DNA of 12,955 nucleotides, taken from JBAZYZ01 sp041659085. GTDB lineage: Bacteria; Patescibacteriota; Minisyncoccia; Phycocordibacterales; VMEP01. The DNA lies in NCBI GenBank assembly GCA_041659085.1, contig JBAZYZ010000017.1:1-12955 (forward strand). The letters are read 5' to 3'. The notes under the pieces were generated by a model. The model was not told the origin of the DNA. It did not search any database and was given only the letters and a program-made list of their open reading frames with translations. How positions within the stretch are numbered: the first letter of the stretch is position 1; every line of letters begins with the position of its first letter. Positions 5,443 through 11,363 of this stretch are shown piece after piece. The position numbers and the translations under genes are program-made.

Positions 5443-6381
5443 ATGAAGACTTATGTATTTTCAGGGGTTATTATGGCTCTTGTGGTTGTCGTAGGCGGGC
5501 CATACCTATATAAGATTATCTCTAAAAATAACGGAGGGTTGGGCGAAGGAATTGCCTGCACCATGGAAGCGAAGATTTGTCCTGATGGCAGCGCTGTGGG
5601 GCGTACCGGGCCCAAGTGCGAGTTTGCTGAGTGCCCCGGGCAAACAACAGCGATTAAATATATAAACGCGGAGTATGGTTTAAGTGTTTCTCTGCCCGAA
5701 AGCTGGAAAGGATACTCTGTATCCATTGACAAATGGACGGGCAACGCTTTCGGAGACCAGTTGGGAGACATTGCTGTCGCCGAAGGTCCAGTGGTCTCCA
5801 TACACAATCCCGGATGGACGGCAGTCAACACTTACCAAGATATTCCCGTTATGATTTTTACAATCACGGAATGGAATAATCTTCAAACGGATAAATTTCA
5901 TATCGGCGCGGCGCCCATTAACCCGAGTGAGCTGGCTCGTAACAGCAGATATGTTTTTGCGCTCCCTGCTCGGTATAACTTTGCATACCCCGAGGGATTT
6001 GAAGAGGTTGAGCGGATAATCGCAGACAAATCCGTGACATCATTTGAACCGAGAAGTTCTTCGGAGGGGATTATCCCGGTCACTCTGCGTGTAACACTTG
6101 GACAAAGAGTGACCGATTCCAATGTTGCGCTTACCCCACTTGAAGTGGATGAAGACAGTCGTTGCCCCATAGACACGCAGTGTATCTGGGCGGGGACGGT
6201 AAAAGTGCGGACCAAGATAGAAAGCGGTTTGGGCGAGAGCGTAATGGTTTTTGAACCGAATAAACCAATCGCTACGGAGGCGGAGACCATTACCCTAAAA
6301 GAAGTTAATCCCACGCCATATTCCGGCAAATCAATCACCCCCTCTTCTTATCAATTTGTTTTTGTTGTAGAAAAAAGATGA
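5443..6381 (+). CDS. Anchored exported protein: Cys-rich motif, central beta domain, C-terminal CIWAG domain
   Basis: The protein has 312 residues, starting MKTYVFSG. An ATG 39 nt upstream is in frame but lies inside the preceding terminator and before the -10 box, so it is rejected. Residues 5-24 are a membrane anchor. Residues 39-64 are a Cys-rich motif (CTMEAKICPDGSAVGRTGP, then CEFAEC) that recurs in CPR exported proteins. A central domain (about 74-203) begins with EYGLSVSLPESW and is probably a beta-rich extracellular fold. The C-terminal domain (about 210-310) carries SRCPIDTQCIWAGTVKV, a motif seen in several bacterial secreted proteins. The next gene repeats this C-terminal domain. 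The function is unknown; it probably sits on the outer face of the cell membrane. Confidence 0.78.
   Translation: MKTYVFSGVIMALVVVVGGPYLYKIISKNNGGLGEGIACTMEAKICPDGSAVGRTGPKCEFAECPGQTTAIKYINAEYGLSVSLPESWKGYSVSIDKWTGNAFGDQLGDIAVAEGPVVSIHNPGWTAVNTYQDIPVMIFTITEWNNLQTDKFHIGAAPINPSELARNSRYVFALPARYNFAYPEGFEEVERIIADKSVTSFEPRSSSEGIIPVTLRVTLGQRVTDSNVALTPLEVDEDSRCPIDTQCIWAGTVKVRTKIESGLGESVMVFEPNKPIATEAETITLKEVNPTPYSGKSITPSSYQFVFVVEKR
6196..6278 (+). repeat. 83-bp perfect direct repeat, copy 1
   Basis: This block in the C-terminal domain of the 5443 gene is identical, base for base, to 6694-6776, 498 bp downstream. The DNA on both sides aligns in the same frame but with many differences. See copy 2. Confidence 0.95.
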
Positions 6382-6441
6382 GTTTTGTGACTTATAAAAA
6401 CCTAAAAATGGAAAAAGTGTTTGCGGAAACAGGATTTGAGG

Positions 6442-6447
6442 TATAAT
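6442..6447 (+). promoter_or_regulatory. -10 box TATAAT, 6 nt before an ATG
   Basis: A perfect TATAAT is followed by AACCAT and the ATG at 6454. A weak TTGCGG (6421-6426) lies 15 nt upstream. The mRNA is predicted leaderless, and the box decides the start. Confidence 0.7.
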
Positions 6448-6453
6448 AACCAT

Positions 6454-6879
6454 ATGAAAACTTATGCATTGTTGGGGATTGTTATCGCGCTTACTGCAGT
6501 TGTAAGCGTGACCTATCTTTATGGGGTTAATCCTGGATGTGAGTTTACAAAGTGCCTGCCATTATCCGCGGAGCCGGTTACTATTCAGGCGCTATTGGGG
6601 CAAAAAGTGTCCGGCTCCGATGTCGCGCTTACTCCATTTGAAGTGGAGGGGTACAGCAAGTGTCCCATGGGTGTGCAGTGCGCATGGGCGGATACGGTAA
6701 AAGTGCGGACCAAGATAGAAAGCGGTTTGGGCGAGAGCGTAATGGTTTTTGAACCGAATAAACCAATCGCTACGGAAGCGGAAACTATCACACTGAAAGA
6801 AGTTACCCCGGCAGCATATTCCGGAAAGTCAATCCTTCCCTCTTCCTATCAATTTGTTTTTGTTGTGGCGAAAAAATAA
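6454..6879 (+). CDS. Short anchored paralogue with the C-terminal CIWAG-type domain
   Basis: The protein has 141 residues, starting MKTYALLG; the in-frame TTG at 6421 is rejected because a -10 box lies between. Residues 4-23 are a membrane anchor. Then GCEFTKC (28-34) matches the tail of the Cys-rich motif of the preceding gene (KCEFAEC), and from about residue 42 the rest matches its C-terminal domain, including KCPMGVQCAWADTVKV. The central domain of about 130 residues and most of the Cys motif are missing, so it looks like an internally deleted duplicate. Residues in the identical 83-bp block are unchanged between the two. All key cysteines of the C-terminal domain are kept, so it is probably functional as a small anchored domain. 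The role is unknown. Confidence 0.78.
   Translation: MKTYALLGIVIALTAVVSVTYLYGVNPGCEFTKCLPLSAEPVTIQALLGQKVSGSDVALTPFEVEGYSKCPMGVQCAWADTVKVRTKIESGLGESVMVFEPNKPIATEAETITLKEVTPAAYSGKSILPSSYQFVFVVAKK
6694..6776 (+). repeat. 83-bp perfect direct repeat, copy 2
   Basis: Identical to 6196-6278, including all silent positions, while the coding DNA on either side is clearly diverged (by eye roughly 70-80% identity). This suggests recent gene conversion between the tandem paralogues rather than protein-level selection. Confidence 0.95.
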
Positions 6880-6927
6880 AAAAAGAACCAGAAAGCGTTT
6901 GTGAGAATATGCCAGTCCGGCGCACAC

Positions 6928-7809
6928 ATGAAAACTTACACAACTTGGTTTATTGTTGCAGTTGTCATTTTGACGGGAACAAGCTTGGCCTATAAGCTAA
7001 GCGAAAAATCGCCGCTGGTGGCCGGTTTTGAAGAGTGCGTTGCGGCTGGCAATCCTGTCATGGAAAGCTATCCGCGCCAATGCCGCAGCGGTGGCGGGAC
7101 CTTTACTGAAAATATTGGGAATGAGTTTGAAAAATCAGATTTGATTCGGGTTGATTTTCCGCGCCCCAACCAAATTGTGAAAAGTCCGCTTATTGTGGCG
7201 GGGGAGGCGCGCGGGAATTGGTTTTTTGAAGCAAGTTTTCCTGTTGTCCTAACCGATTGGGACGGCCTTATAATCGCGCAAGGCATTGCGACCGCCAAAA
7301 GAGATTGGATGACGACAGAATTCGTGCCGTTTGAAGCAGAGCTTGTTTTCTCGGCGGATAAGGACGCGTACAGCAACAGAGGAGCGCTAATACTCCGCAA
7401 AGACAATCCGTCCGGGCTTCCGGAGAATGACGATGCGCTTGAGATTCCGATTCTATTCGGCAGAGCGGATAATTCGGATGGGGTTTTAGCTCTTGAATCG
7501 GGCGTGAGGGGAAAGGTTTTGCTCGGACCGGCATGTCCTGTAATGCAGAACCCGCCTCTCCCGCAGTGCGCCGACAAACCATACGAGACAATCATACAGG
7601 TTATTGCTATCGGCAGCTCCAAAAGCTCGCCCTTTGCCACAGTAGAGTCGGATAAGGAGGGGAATTATAAAGCAATACTTCCTCCCGGAGAATACGGTTT
7701 GCAGGCGGTTGGCAAGAATCCGCTTCCCCGGTGTGAGACCAAAAACGTCACGATAGAACCAAATATAATTCTCGAAGTTAATCTTTCTTGCGACACGGGA
7801 ATCCGTTAA
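6928..7809 (+). CDS. Anchored exported protein with Cys-rich motif, Gmad2-like domain and C-terminal CPR-type domain
   Basis: The protein has 293 residues. The start MKTYTTWF at 6928 is chosen because the two upstream paralogues also begin MKTY; an in-frame GTG at 6901 would add 9 polar residues before the anchor. Residues 6-21 are a membrane anchor. Residues 34-62 hold a Cys motif (ECVAAGNPVMESYPRQCR). Residues about 72-178 fit the Gmad2 immunoglobulin-like family (IRVDFPRPNQIVKSPLIVAG, then FFEASFPVVLTDWDG), found in spore-germination and other surface proteins. The C-terminal domain (about 190-293) has GKVLLGPACPV, CADKPYETIIQV, an LPPGEYGL strand and ends SCDTGIR; it resembles carboxypeptidase-regulatory-like beta folds. 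It lies 48 nt after the previous stop and may be read from that promoter. It probably acts at the cell surface; the ligand is unknown. Confidence 0.82.
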   Translation: MKTYTTWFIVAVVILTGTSLAYKLSEKSPLVAGFEECVAAGNPVMESYPRQCRSGGGTFTENIGNEFEKSDLIRVDFPRPNQIVKSPLIVAGEARGNWFFEASFPVVLTDWDGLIIAQGIATAKRDWMTTEFVPFEAELVFSADKDAYSNRGALILRKDNPSGLPENDDALEIPILFGRADNSDGVLALESGVRGKVLLGPACPVMQNPPLPQCADKPYETIIQVIAIGSSKSSPFATVESDKEGNYKAILPPGEYGLQAVGKNPLPRCETKNVTIEPNIILEVNLSCDTGIR

Positions 7810-7885
7810 ACATGAATACGAATACCGGACCGGAGGAGCATAATACTCCACGGGCCCAGACTGTTTCTCGCGAGGTAATATCTTT

Positions 7886-7923
7886 AAAAAGAGCCGCGTT
7901 CCGGTGGAAACGCGACTCTTTTT
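7886..7923. terminator. Bidirectional terminator between convergent genes
   Basis: A 15-bp inverted repeat (7886-7900 with 7909-7923) has one C/A mismatch, an A-rich left end and a T-rich right end, so it can terminate both the plus-strand MKTY cluster and the minus-strand fibronectin gene. Confidence 0.88.
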
Positions 7924-7943
7924 ATTTTTTGATTCCTATCTCG

Positions 7944-8852
7944 CTACTTTGTTGTAGCTGAAAATTCTGCGGTGGATTGAGTATTGCCGGCCGCGTCCTT
8001 TGACTGCGCTACCAAATAGTATTTAGTGTTTGCAGAAAGGTTTGGAATAATAACCAGGTGCTTTGCGGTTAATTCTTCCGATTGCACGAAGCTTGCCGTT
8101 GTTGTCCCTGTGTTTATCGGCGTATTCGTGGCATAGAATACTTTGGATGAAGACGGCTCGTTTGTTTTCCATGCTACAGCAATTATTCCCGTTCCAGTCG
8201 CCGTGACTACGGTGCTTATCGCAGGGACAGTCACGTCATTCATAACGGACGGCGTTTTTGTGGTAAAGGAGAATTCCTGTGATTGGGTAACATTCCCCGC
8301 CTTATCTTCCGCGCGGATTATCGCGTAGTACGCGGTGCCGGCTGCAAGCCCGCGGAGAACTACGCGATTCTCATCTTTACGATCTTTGTCTTTCCTGAAA
8401 AATTCGTTCATAAACCCTTCGCTTACACGCGTTGTTGAAGCGCTGTTTGCGTTTACCCCAGTTGTCGTGGCAAAAAATACGGTTCCTTTGGTTTGCTCGT
8501 TGGTGGTCCAACTTACTGTCGCGTCCGTAAGACGCGGTGAGCTTTCGATGTTTGAAATTAACGGAGCCGTCGTATCCGCGACCACGGGTGTGGTTGATGC
8601 TTGCCCTCTGAACTTTTTAGAAATACCGAACGGCAGATTGCACTCACTTCGCGCGTCAATTTCGTTGTTCAGTTTTATCCACCCCGGGGCGACCAGATGG
8701 CCCAAGGCCCGGAGACAGGAACGATTTTCTTTCCTGTCGTTATTTTTCCTCCCGTCATTATCCTTTGCGAACGCCATTGAAAGGGGCGAAGCTAAAACAA
8801 ACGCCGCTAAAAAAAAGACGGCTACTTTTCTGGAAGTTGTGTTGTTGGTCAT
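7944..8852 (-). CDS. Secreted protein with two fibronectin type III domains
   Basis: The protein has 302 residues. Residues 1-29 are a signal peptide with an AFA cleavage site before KDN. A charged linker (30-45) and a Cys-containing segment (SCLRALGHLVAPGWIKLNNE, Cys46 and Cys71) follow. The first Fn3 domain spans about 93-199 (DTTAPLISNIESS, VSWTTNEQTKGTVFFAT, YYAIIRAEDKAGN), with an unusual charged insert FFRKDKDRKDEN (151-162). The second spans about 207-302 (VAWKTNEPSSSKVFYAT, KYYLVAQSKDAAGN). The WxTNExxxxxVxY and DxAGN patterns are typical of bacterial Fn3 modules. It is likely an exported cell-surface or adhesion protein; no sorting signal or C-terminal anchor is seen. It is divergent from the sigma factor gene, so it may be one of its targets (inference). 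No SD precedes the ATG. Confidence 0.85.
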   Translation of the reverse strand: MTNNTTSRKVAVFFLAAFVLASPLSMAFAKDNDGRKNNDRKENRSCLRALGHLVAPGWIKLNNEIDARSECNLPFGISKKFRGQASTTPVVADTTAPLISNIESSPRLTDATVSWTTNEQTKGTVFFATTTGVNANSASTTRVSEGFMNEFFRKDKDRKDENRVVLRGLAAGTAYYAIIRAEDKAGNVTQSQEFSFTTKTPSVMNDVTVPAISTVVTATGTGIIAVAWKTNEPSSSKVFYATNTPINTGTTTASFVQSEELTAKHLVIIPNLSANTKYYLVAQSKDAAGNTQSTAEFSATTK

Positions 8853-8899
8853 AATGCTATATTTGCGATTAATTGATAGAATTTAGAGCGCGGTCGATT

Positions 8900-8935
8900 T
8901 CCGTCTCCGGATAGGGTAACGTGCGGTAAGACGGA
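8900..8935. promoter_or_regulatory. Inverted repeat in the divergent region, candidate operator
   Basis: TCCGTCT (8900-8906) pairs with AGACGGA (8929-8935); CCG/CGG inside can extend the stem with a small bulge. The element overlaps one of two related motifs, TAAC-GTG-CGGTAAGA (8917-8931) and TAAC-TA-CGGTAAGA (8997-9010). It lies 48 nt upstream of the fibronectin gene start and about 100 nt upstream of the sigma gene. It could be a regulator-binding or sigma-dependent promoter element; this is a guess. Confidence 0.35.
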
Positions 8936-8982
8936 TTCTTTCACTGATACTTCGAAAAAAACCGGACTGGCGCTGCTATCAA

Positions 8983-8988
8983 TATAAT
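8983..8988 (+). promoter_or_regulatory. -10 box TATAAT upstream of the sigma factor gene
   Basis: A perfect TATAAT predicts a TSS near 8995 and a leader of about 42 nt. The leader can fold: TTAA (8996-8999) with TTAA (9028-9031) and CGGT (9003-9006) with ACCG (9024-9027). No SD is seen and the -35 is unclear. Confidence 0.5.
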
Positions 8989-9036
8989 TCGGCTATTAAC
9001 TACGGTAAGAATAATACCTCCGGACCGTTAACCACT

Positions 9037-9549
9037 ATGAGTATCGATGATAAAAAGAGACAATTTACCGGTATATATGAGAGGGAGGCAGACGGGCTCT
9101 TCCGCTTTTGTTTTCTGCGGACTTCAAATCGCGAGCAAGCCCGCGATATCGCGCAGGACGCTTTTATGCGGCTTTGGCAGACACTTATGGATGGTAAGGA
9201 TATAGTCCACGAGCGCGCTTTCCTCTACACCGTAACGCGAAATCTGATCATTGACTGGTACAGAAAATCAAAGAGCGAATCCCTTGACGCTCTCTCCGAC
9301 GAAGGTGATGCGGGTGAATATCCCGACATGGAGGCCCACAAACTCATTACATTTTCGGCAGAGGCGCGAGAGGTACTTTCCGCCATCCGGGAACTCGATC
9401 CTATCTATCGTGAAGCCACCTACCTCCGCCTTGTGGAAGAGATGCTTCCTCAGGAGATTGGCAGATTGCTTGATTTAAGTGCGAACACGGTATCGGTACG
9501 AGTCAACAGAGGCATTGAACAGTTGCGGACCCGTTTCAAATTAGATTAA
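9037..9549 (+). CDS. ECF-type RNA polymerase sigma factor
   Basis: The protein has 170 residues, the normal size for extracytoplasmic-function sigma factors, which direct RNA polymerase to a small regulon on an envelope or stress signal. Region 2 spans about 15-82: FRFCFLRTSNREQARDIAQDAF (core binding, with the DIAQDAF motif at 37-43) and AFLYTVTRNLIIDWYRK (61-77, -10 recognition). A linker rich in Asp and Glu (82-100) leads to region 4 (about 110-165): AIRELDPIYREATYLRLVEE and the helix-turn-helix QEIGRLLDLSANTVSVRVNRGIE (-35 recognition). There is no region 3, as expected for ECF. The stop is 4 nt before the ATG of the DUF5667-like gene, so translation is probably coupled and the two form a sigma/regulator pair. 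Confidence 0.92.
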   Translation: MSIDDKKRQFTGIYEREADGLFRFCFLRTSNREQARDIAQDAFMRLWQTLMDGKDIVHERAFLYTVTRNLIIDWYRKSKSESLDALSDEGDAGEYPDMEAHKLITFSAEAREVLSAIRELDPIYREATYLRLVEEMLPQEIGRLLDLSANTVSVRVNRGIEQLRTRFKLD

Positions 9550-9553
9550 TTAC

Positions 9554-10303
9554 ATGACACCAGAAAATTTTAAAAAAGGAATAGAAGAGTTGCGCAGATC
9601 CGGTCTTACCGGGAGCGAGAAGGAATTGATGCTCCAAAAGATTATGGAAGCTCCGCTCAGGATTCCTCATACGCAAGCACGGGCATCTTTTGTCCGCACC
9701 CTTCGGGAGGCGTTTATCGGCTACTCGAGTTTTTCGTATGCCTTTGCCGTGTTTGCGGTCCTCCTCCTTTCCGGAAGTTCGGTTATATTTGCCGCGGAGA
9801 GATCTGTTCCTGGGAGTATTTTATATGGCGTGAAGGTTGATGTGATTGAGCCGATTCGCGGTAAATTTGTAAAGACGCCGGAAGCGCGCGCGAAGTGGGA
9901 GGTGTCCAAAGCAGAGCGTCGGCTTGAGGAGGCGGAAAAGCTGGCTTTGGGAAAAAAGCTGGATCAACCCCGTCGGGCCAAACTTGAGGAAGATTTTGAG
10001 AAGAATGCCGATGAAGTGGCTGCATCCATCTTAAAACTTAGGGAAGTCAAAGCATCTTCTACGGATGCCGCAGCAGAGAGGATTAATGAGAAATTTGATT
10101 CCGCCATATCTTCCCACAAGAAAAAACTAGAAGATATAGGCGATAATGATAAAACCCCGGAAAGAGAAAAGAAGGAAATAGAATCCCTCAAGGCGTCCAT
10201 TGGACGCAAGACCAGGAGTGAAAATAACCGCGGAAGAGAAAAATCCGAATCCAAATCGGACGCCGATTCAGATTCCGGAGATAAAGAAAAGAGATCAGAA
10301 TAA
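9554..10303 (+). CDS. DUF5667-like single-pass membrane protein, putative anti-sigma factor
   Basis: The protein has 249 residues. The N-terminal part (1-55) is short, polar and probably cytoplasmic. A membrane segment spans about 58-81 (YAFAVFAVLLLSGSSVIFAA). The outer part begins with SVPGSILYGVKVDVIEPIRG (84-103) and KAERRLEEAEKLA (119-131), which fits the DUF5667 pattern (PGxxLYxxK, then Ala/Glu-rich helices with an RRLxEA motif). Helical, coiled-coil-like stretches run to about residue 215, followed by a very hydrophilic Ser/Asp/Lys/Glu tail (about 218-249). Proteins of this type often lie next to ECF sigma genes and may hold the sigma factor at the membrane; no classical ZAS zinc motif (HxxxCxxC) is present. 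So anti-sigma function is inferred from position and topology. Confidence 0.8.
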   Translation: MTPENFKKGIEELRRSGLTGSEKELMLQKIMEAPLRIPHTQARASFVRTLREAFIGYSSFSYAFAVFAVLLLSGSSVIFAAERSVPGSILYGVKVDVIEPIRGKFVKTPEARAKWEVSKAERRLEEAEKLALGKKLDQPRRAKLEEDFEKNADEVAASILKLREVKASSTDAAAERINEKFDSAISSHKKKLEDIGDNDKTPEREKKEIESLKASIGRKTRSENNRGREKSESKSDADSDSGDKEKRSE

Positions 10304-10307
10304 AGCA

Positions 10308-10337
10308 TTGTCTCTTAGGTGTGACGTGGAGTAGAAT
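10308..10337 (+). promoter_or_regulatory. Promoter of the HAD-like gene
   Basis: TTGTCT (10308-10313, 4/6), 18 nt, TAGAAT (10332-10337, 5/6), then CATCTT and the ATG at 10344. The -10 box again ends 6 nt before the start codon, so a leaderless mRNA is predicted. Confidence 0.65.
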
Positions 10338-10343
10338 CATCTT

Positions 10344-10733
10344 ATGAAAACAATTTTAGTTGACGCGGTACATGCGTTTGTGTCAGACGAGGGAATTATT
10401 TTCCGTCAAATGTTTGAATTGCTTGAAAAATACCCGAACAGAAAGATTATTCTGACTGGGGCAAATACGGAGCAGTTTAAAAAGTTTGGATTAGATGAGA
10501 TGCCTTACGAAGTTTTTACCCTAAAGCATGATCCGGAAAAAACAGACCCGGCATATTATGAAAAAATGCTTGCTCATTTTGGCTTAAACAAAAACGAAGT
10601 TATATATTTTGAGCACGATACGGATGCGGTTAAAAGCGCACAATCAGCGGGTATCATTACGTATTTTTACGATAACGACAAAAAGGACCTGGAAAGTTTG
10701 AAAAGATTCCTGAGCGAAAATTTAACACCATAG
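10344..10733 (+). CDS. Small HAD-superfamily-like protein with degenerate catalytic motif
   Basis: The protein has 129 residues and looks like a minimal, capless HAD (haloacid dehalogenase) Rossmann-like fold. Motif I is ILVDAVHAFV: Asp7 fits the nucleophile position, but the second Asp (position +2), needed as general acid/base in phosphatases, is Val9. Motif II is IILTGAN (Thr38). Motif III is Lys66 in KTDPAYYEKML. Motif IV is VIYFEHDTDAVKSAQSAG (Glu90, Asp92), followed by ITYFYD. Loss of the DxD pair means ordinary phosphatase activity is unlikely; it could be a binding protein or have another reaction. It ends with TAG, used here as a genuine stop. The broken nucleotidyltransferase gene follows 35 nt later. 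Confidence 0.72.
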   Translation: MKTILVDAVHAFVSDEGIIFRQMFELLEKYPNRKIILTGANTEQFKKFGLDEMPYEVFTLKHDPEKTDPAYYEKMLAHFGLNKNEVIYFEHDTDAVKSAQSAGIITYFYDNDKKDLESLKRFLSENLTP

Positions 10734-10768
10734 TGCTTTACAAAAGACCGGAGAAACAGGATAAAAAC

Positions 10769-11188
10769 ATGAATATTGCCCAAAGAGTAAAAAAACTTAA
10801 TTTTCCTATCGGCGAGTATGTTGTGGTCGGCAGCGGTTTGTTGGATGCTCTGGGTCTGCGCAAGGCAAATGATATAGACGTGGCAATAACGCAAAAATTA
10901 TTAAAGTAGCTTCAGGCGACTGGAATGTGGAAAGAAGAATTAAGGTGGAACAAGTTATTTCTTGTCGGCGACAATGTGGATGTGATTACTCAATTAAATT
11001 GGGAGGAATACTCCACAACGACCAAAGAGGCCATAAAAACGGCCGTTATAATTGATTGCGTGCCGTTTTTAAACGTTGAAGAGACTATTTTGTTTAAGAC
11101 AGCCCTGGGAAGAGAGAAAGATTTTAAAGATATTAAACTCCTTAAAGAATACAAGGAGTTTAAGAAAAAAGGGATTAGTTTGCTATAA
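10769..11188 (+). pseudogene. Nucleotidyltransferase-like gene interrupted by one in-frame TAG
   Basis: One frame of 140 codons runs from ATG 10769 to TAA 11186-11188, broken only by TAG at 10907-10909 (codon 47). Before the stop are VVVGSG (18-23) and NDIDVAI (34-40), the GS...DxD metal-binding motif of nucleotidyltransferase-fold proteins. After it come LFLVGDNVDVIT (63-74, probable third acidic residue Asp71) and a C-terminal ETILFKTALGREKDFKDIKLL, typical of small NTase-like/antitoxin-like proteins. No frameshift or other stop occurs, so a single substitution (GAG, AAG or CAG to TAG) explains it. The 46-residue front part alone lacks the third Asp. A restart at ATG 10925, 15 nt past the stop, would give an 87-residue protein without the DxD. 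TAG ends two normal genes here, so general recoding is unlikely. AGGA lies 7 nt before the ATG. Confidence 0.8.
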
Positions 11189-11189
11189 T
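11181..11189 (+). promoter_or_regulatory. Extended -10 box TGCTATAAT overlapping a stop codon
   Basis: TGn plus a perfect TATAAT (11184-11189) overlaps the TAA of the nucleotidyltransferase-like gene. The predicted TSS is near 11196, about 24 nt before the lysine-rich mini-gene. It is a compact overlap of coding and promoter sequence. Confidence 0.65.
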
Positions 11190-11219
11190 TATTCCATTAG
11201 AAACTAATTAATAAAACCT

Positions 11220-11279
11220 ATGTCTAAAGGGGAAACACACAAAAAAGAAAAGAAGAAGCCGAAGCAAGGCAAGAAGTGA
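11220..11279 (+). CDS. 19-residue lysine-rich peptide
   Basis: ATG at 11220 opens a 20-codon frame ending TGA at 11277-11279. The product is MSKGETHKKEKKKPKQGKK: 9 of 19 residues are Lys, with no hydrophobic core, so it must be disordered unless bound to something acidic such as RNA or DNA. Support for a real gene is the arrangement: an extended -10 box 30 nt upstream, this frame, and then a near-perfect terminator 17 nt after the stop. Nothing else in this unit could be the product, unless the transcript is a small RNA. No SD is visible. It is similar in style to the 37-residue peptide at 1607 but not obviously homologous. Confidence 0.55.
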   Translation: MSKGETHKKEKKKPKQGKK

Positions 11280-11295
11280 TAATCTTTGTGTTTGG

Positions 11296-11330
11296 ATTTC
11301 AAAAAGCCCCCACCGGGGGCTTTTTGAAAT
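11296..11330. terminator. Strong bidirectional terminator, 16-bp perfect stem
   Basis: 11296-11311 pairs perfectly with 11315-11330 around an ACC loop; the stem has a CCCCC/GGGGG core with A and T runs on either side. It ends the lysine-rich mini-gene unit and insulates the cold-shock promoter that starts 5 nt later. Confidence 0.95.
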
Positions 11331-11334
11331 AGTC

Positions 11335-11363
11335 TTGACAAATTAAGGTTTTTAGTATAGTAT
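11335..11363 (+). promoter_or_regulatory. Promoter of the cold-shock gene with a long leader
   Basis: A perfect TTGACA (11335-11340) is followed by TAGTAT at 17-nt spacing (11358-11363) or TATAGT at 15 nt (11356-11361). The leader of about 75 nt has a small GCGC/GCGC hairpin near its start and a TTAGAA direct repeat (around 11408-11420), and no clear SD before the ATG. Long structured leaders are common for cold-shock genes, where they act as thermosensors; here this is only an inference. Confidence 0.75.

Noticed and set aside
6379..6381. TGA read as glycine, as in Gracilibacteria and Absconditabacteria
   Set aside because: TGA terminates the genes at 758-760 (minus), 6379-6381 and 11277-11279, and no gene here has internal TGA.
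6421..6453. In-frame TTG that would extend the short paralogue by 11 residues
   Set aside because: A perfect TATAAT ends 6 nt before the inner ATG, so the TTG would not be transcribed from it.
6901..6927. In-frame GTG that would extend the third MKTY protein by 9 residues
   Set aside because: It adds a polar stretch before the anchor and breaks the MKTY start shared with the paralogues. No promoter evidence decides it, so this is less sure than the other two.
7068..7640. 190-codon minus-strand open frame
   Set aside because: It is antisense to the Gmad2-like gene, which has clear domains; the minus-strand product is low-complexity Ser/Ala/Leu-rich.
7812..7961. Small ORF beginning MNTNTGPEEHNTPRAQ after the third MKTY gene
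   Set aside because: It runs through the bidirectional terminator and into the antisense of the fibronectin gene, with no -10 box or SD. It may be a chance frame or a remnant.
8335..8886. 183-codon plus-strand open frame
   Set aside because: It is antisense to the fibronectin III gene, which has a signal peptide and clear domain motifs.
10907..10909. TAG recoded as an amino acid genome-wide
   Set aside because: TAG ends the genes at 2665 and 10733 at sensible lengths, with further stops soon after, so general recoding does not fit.
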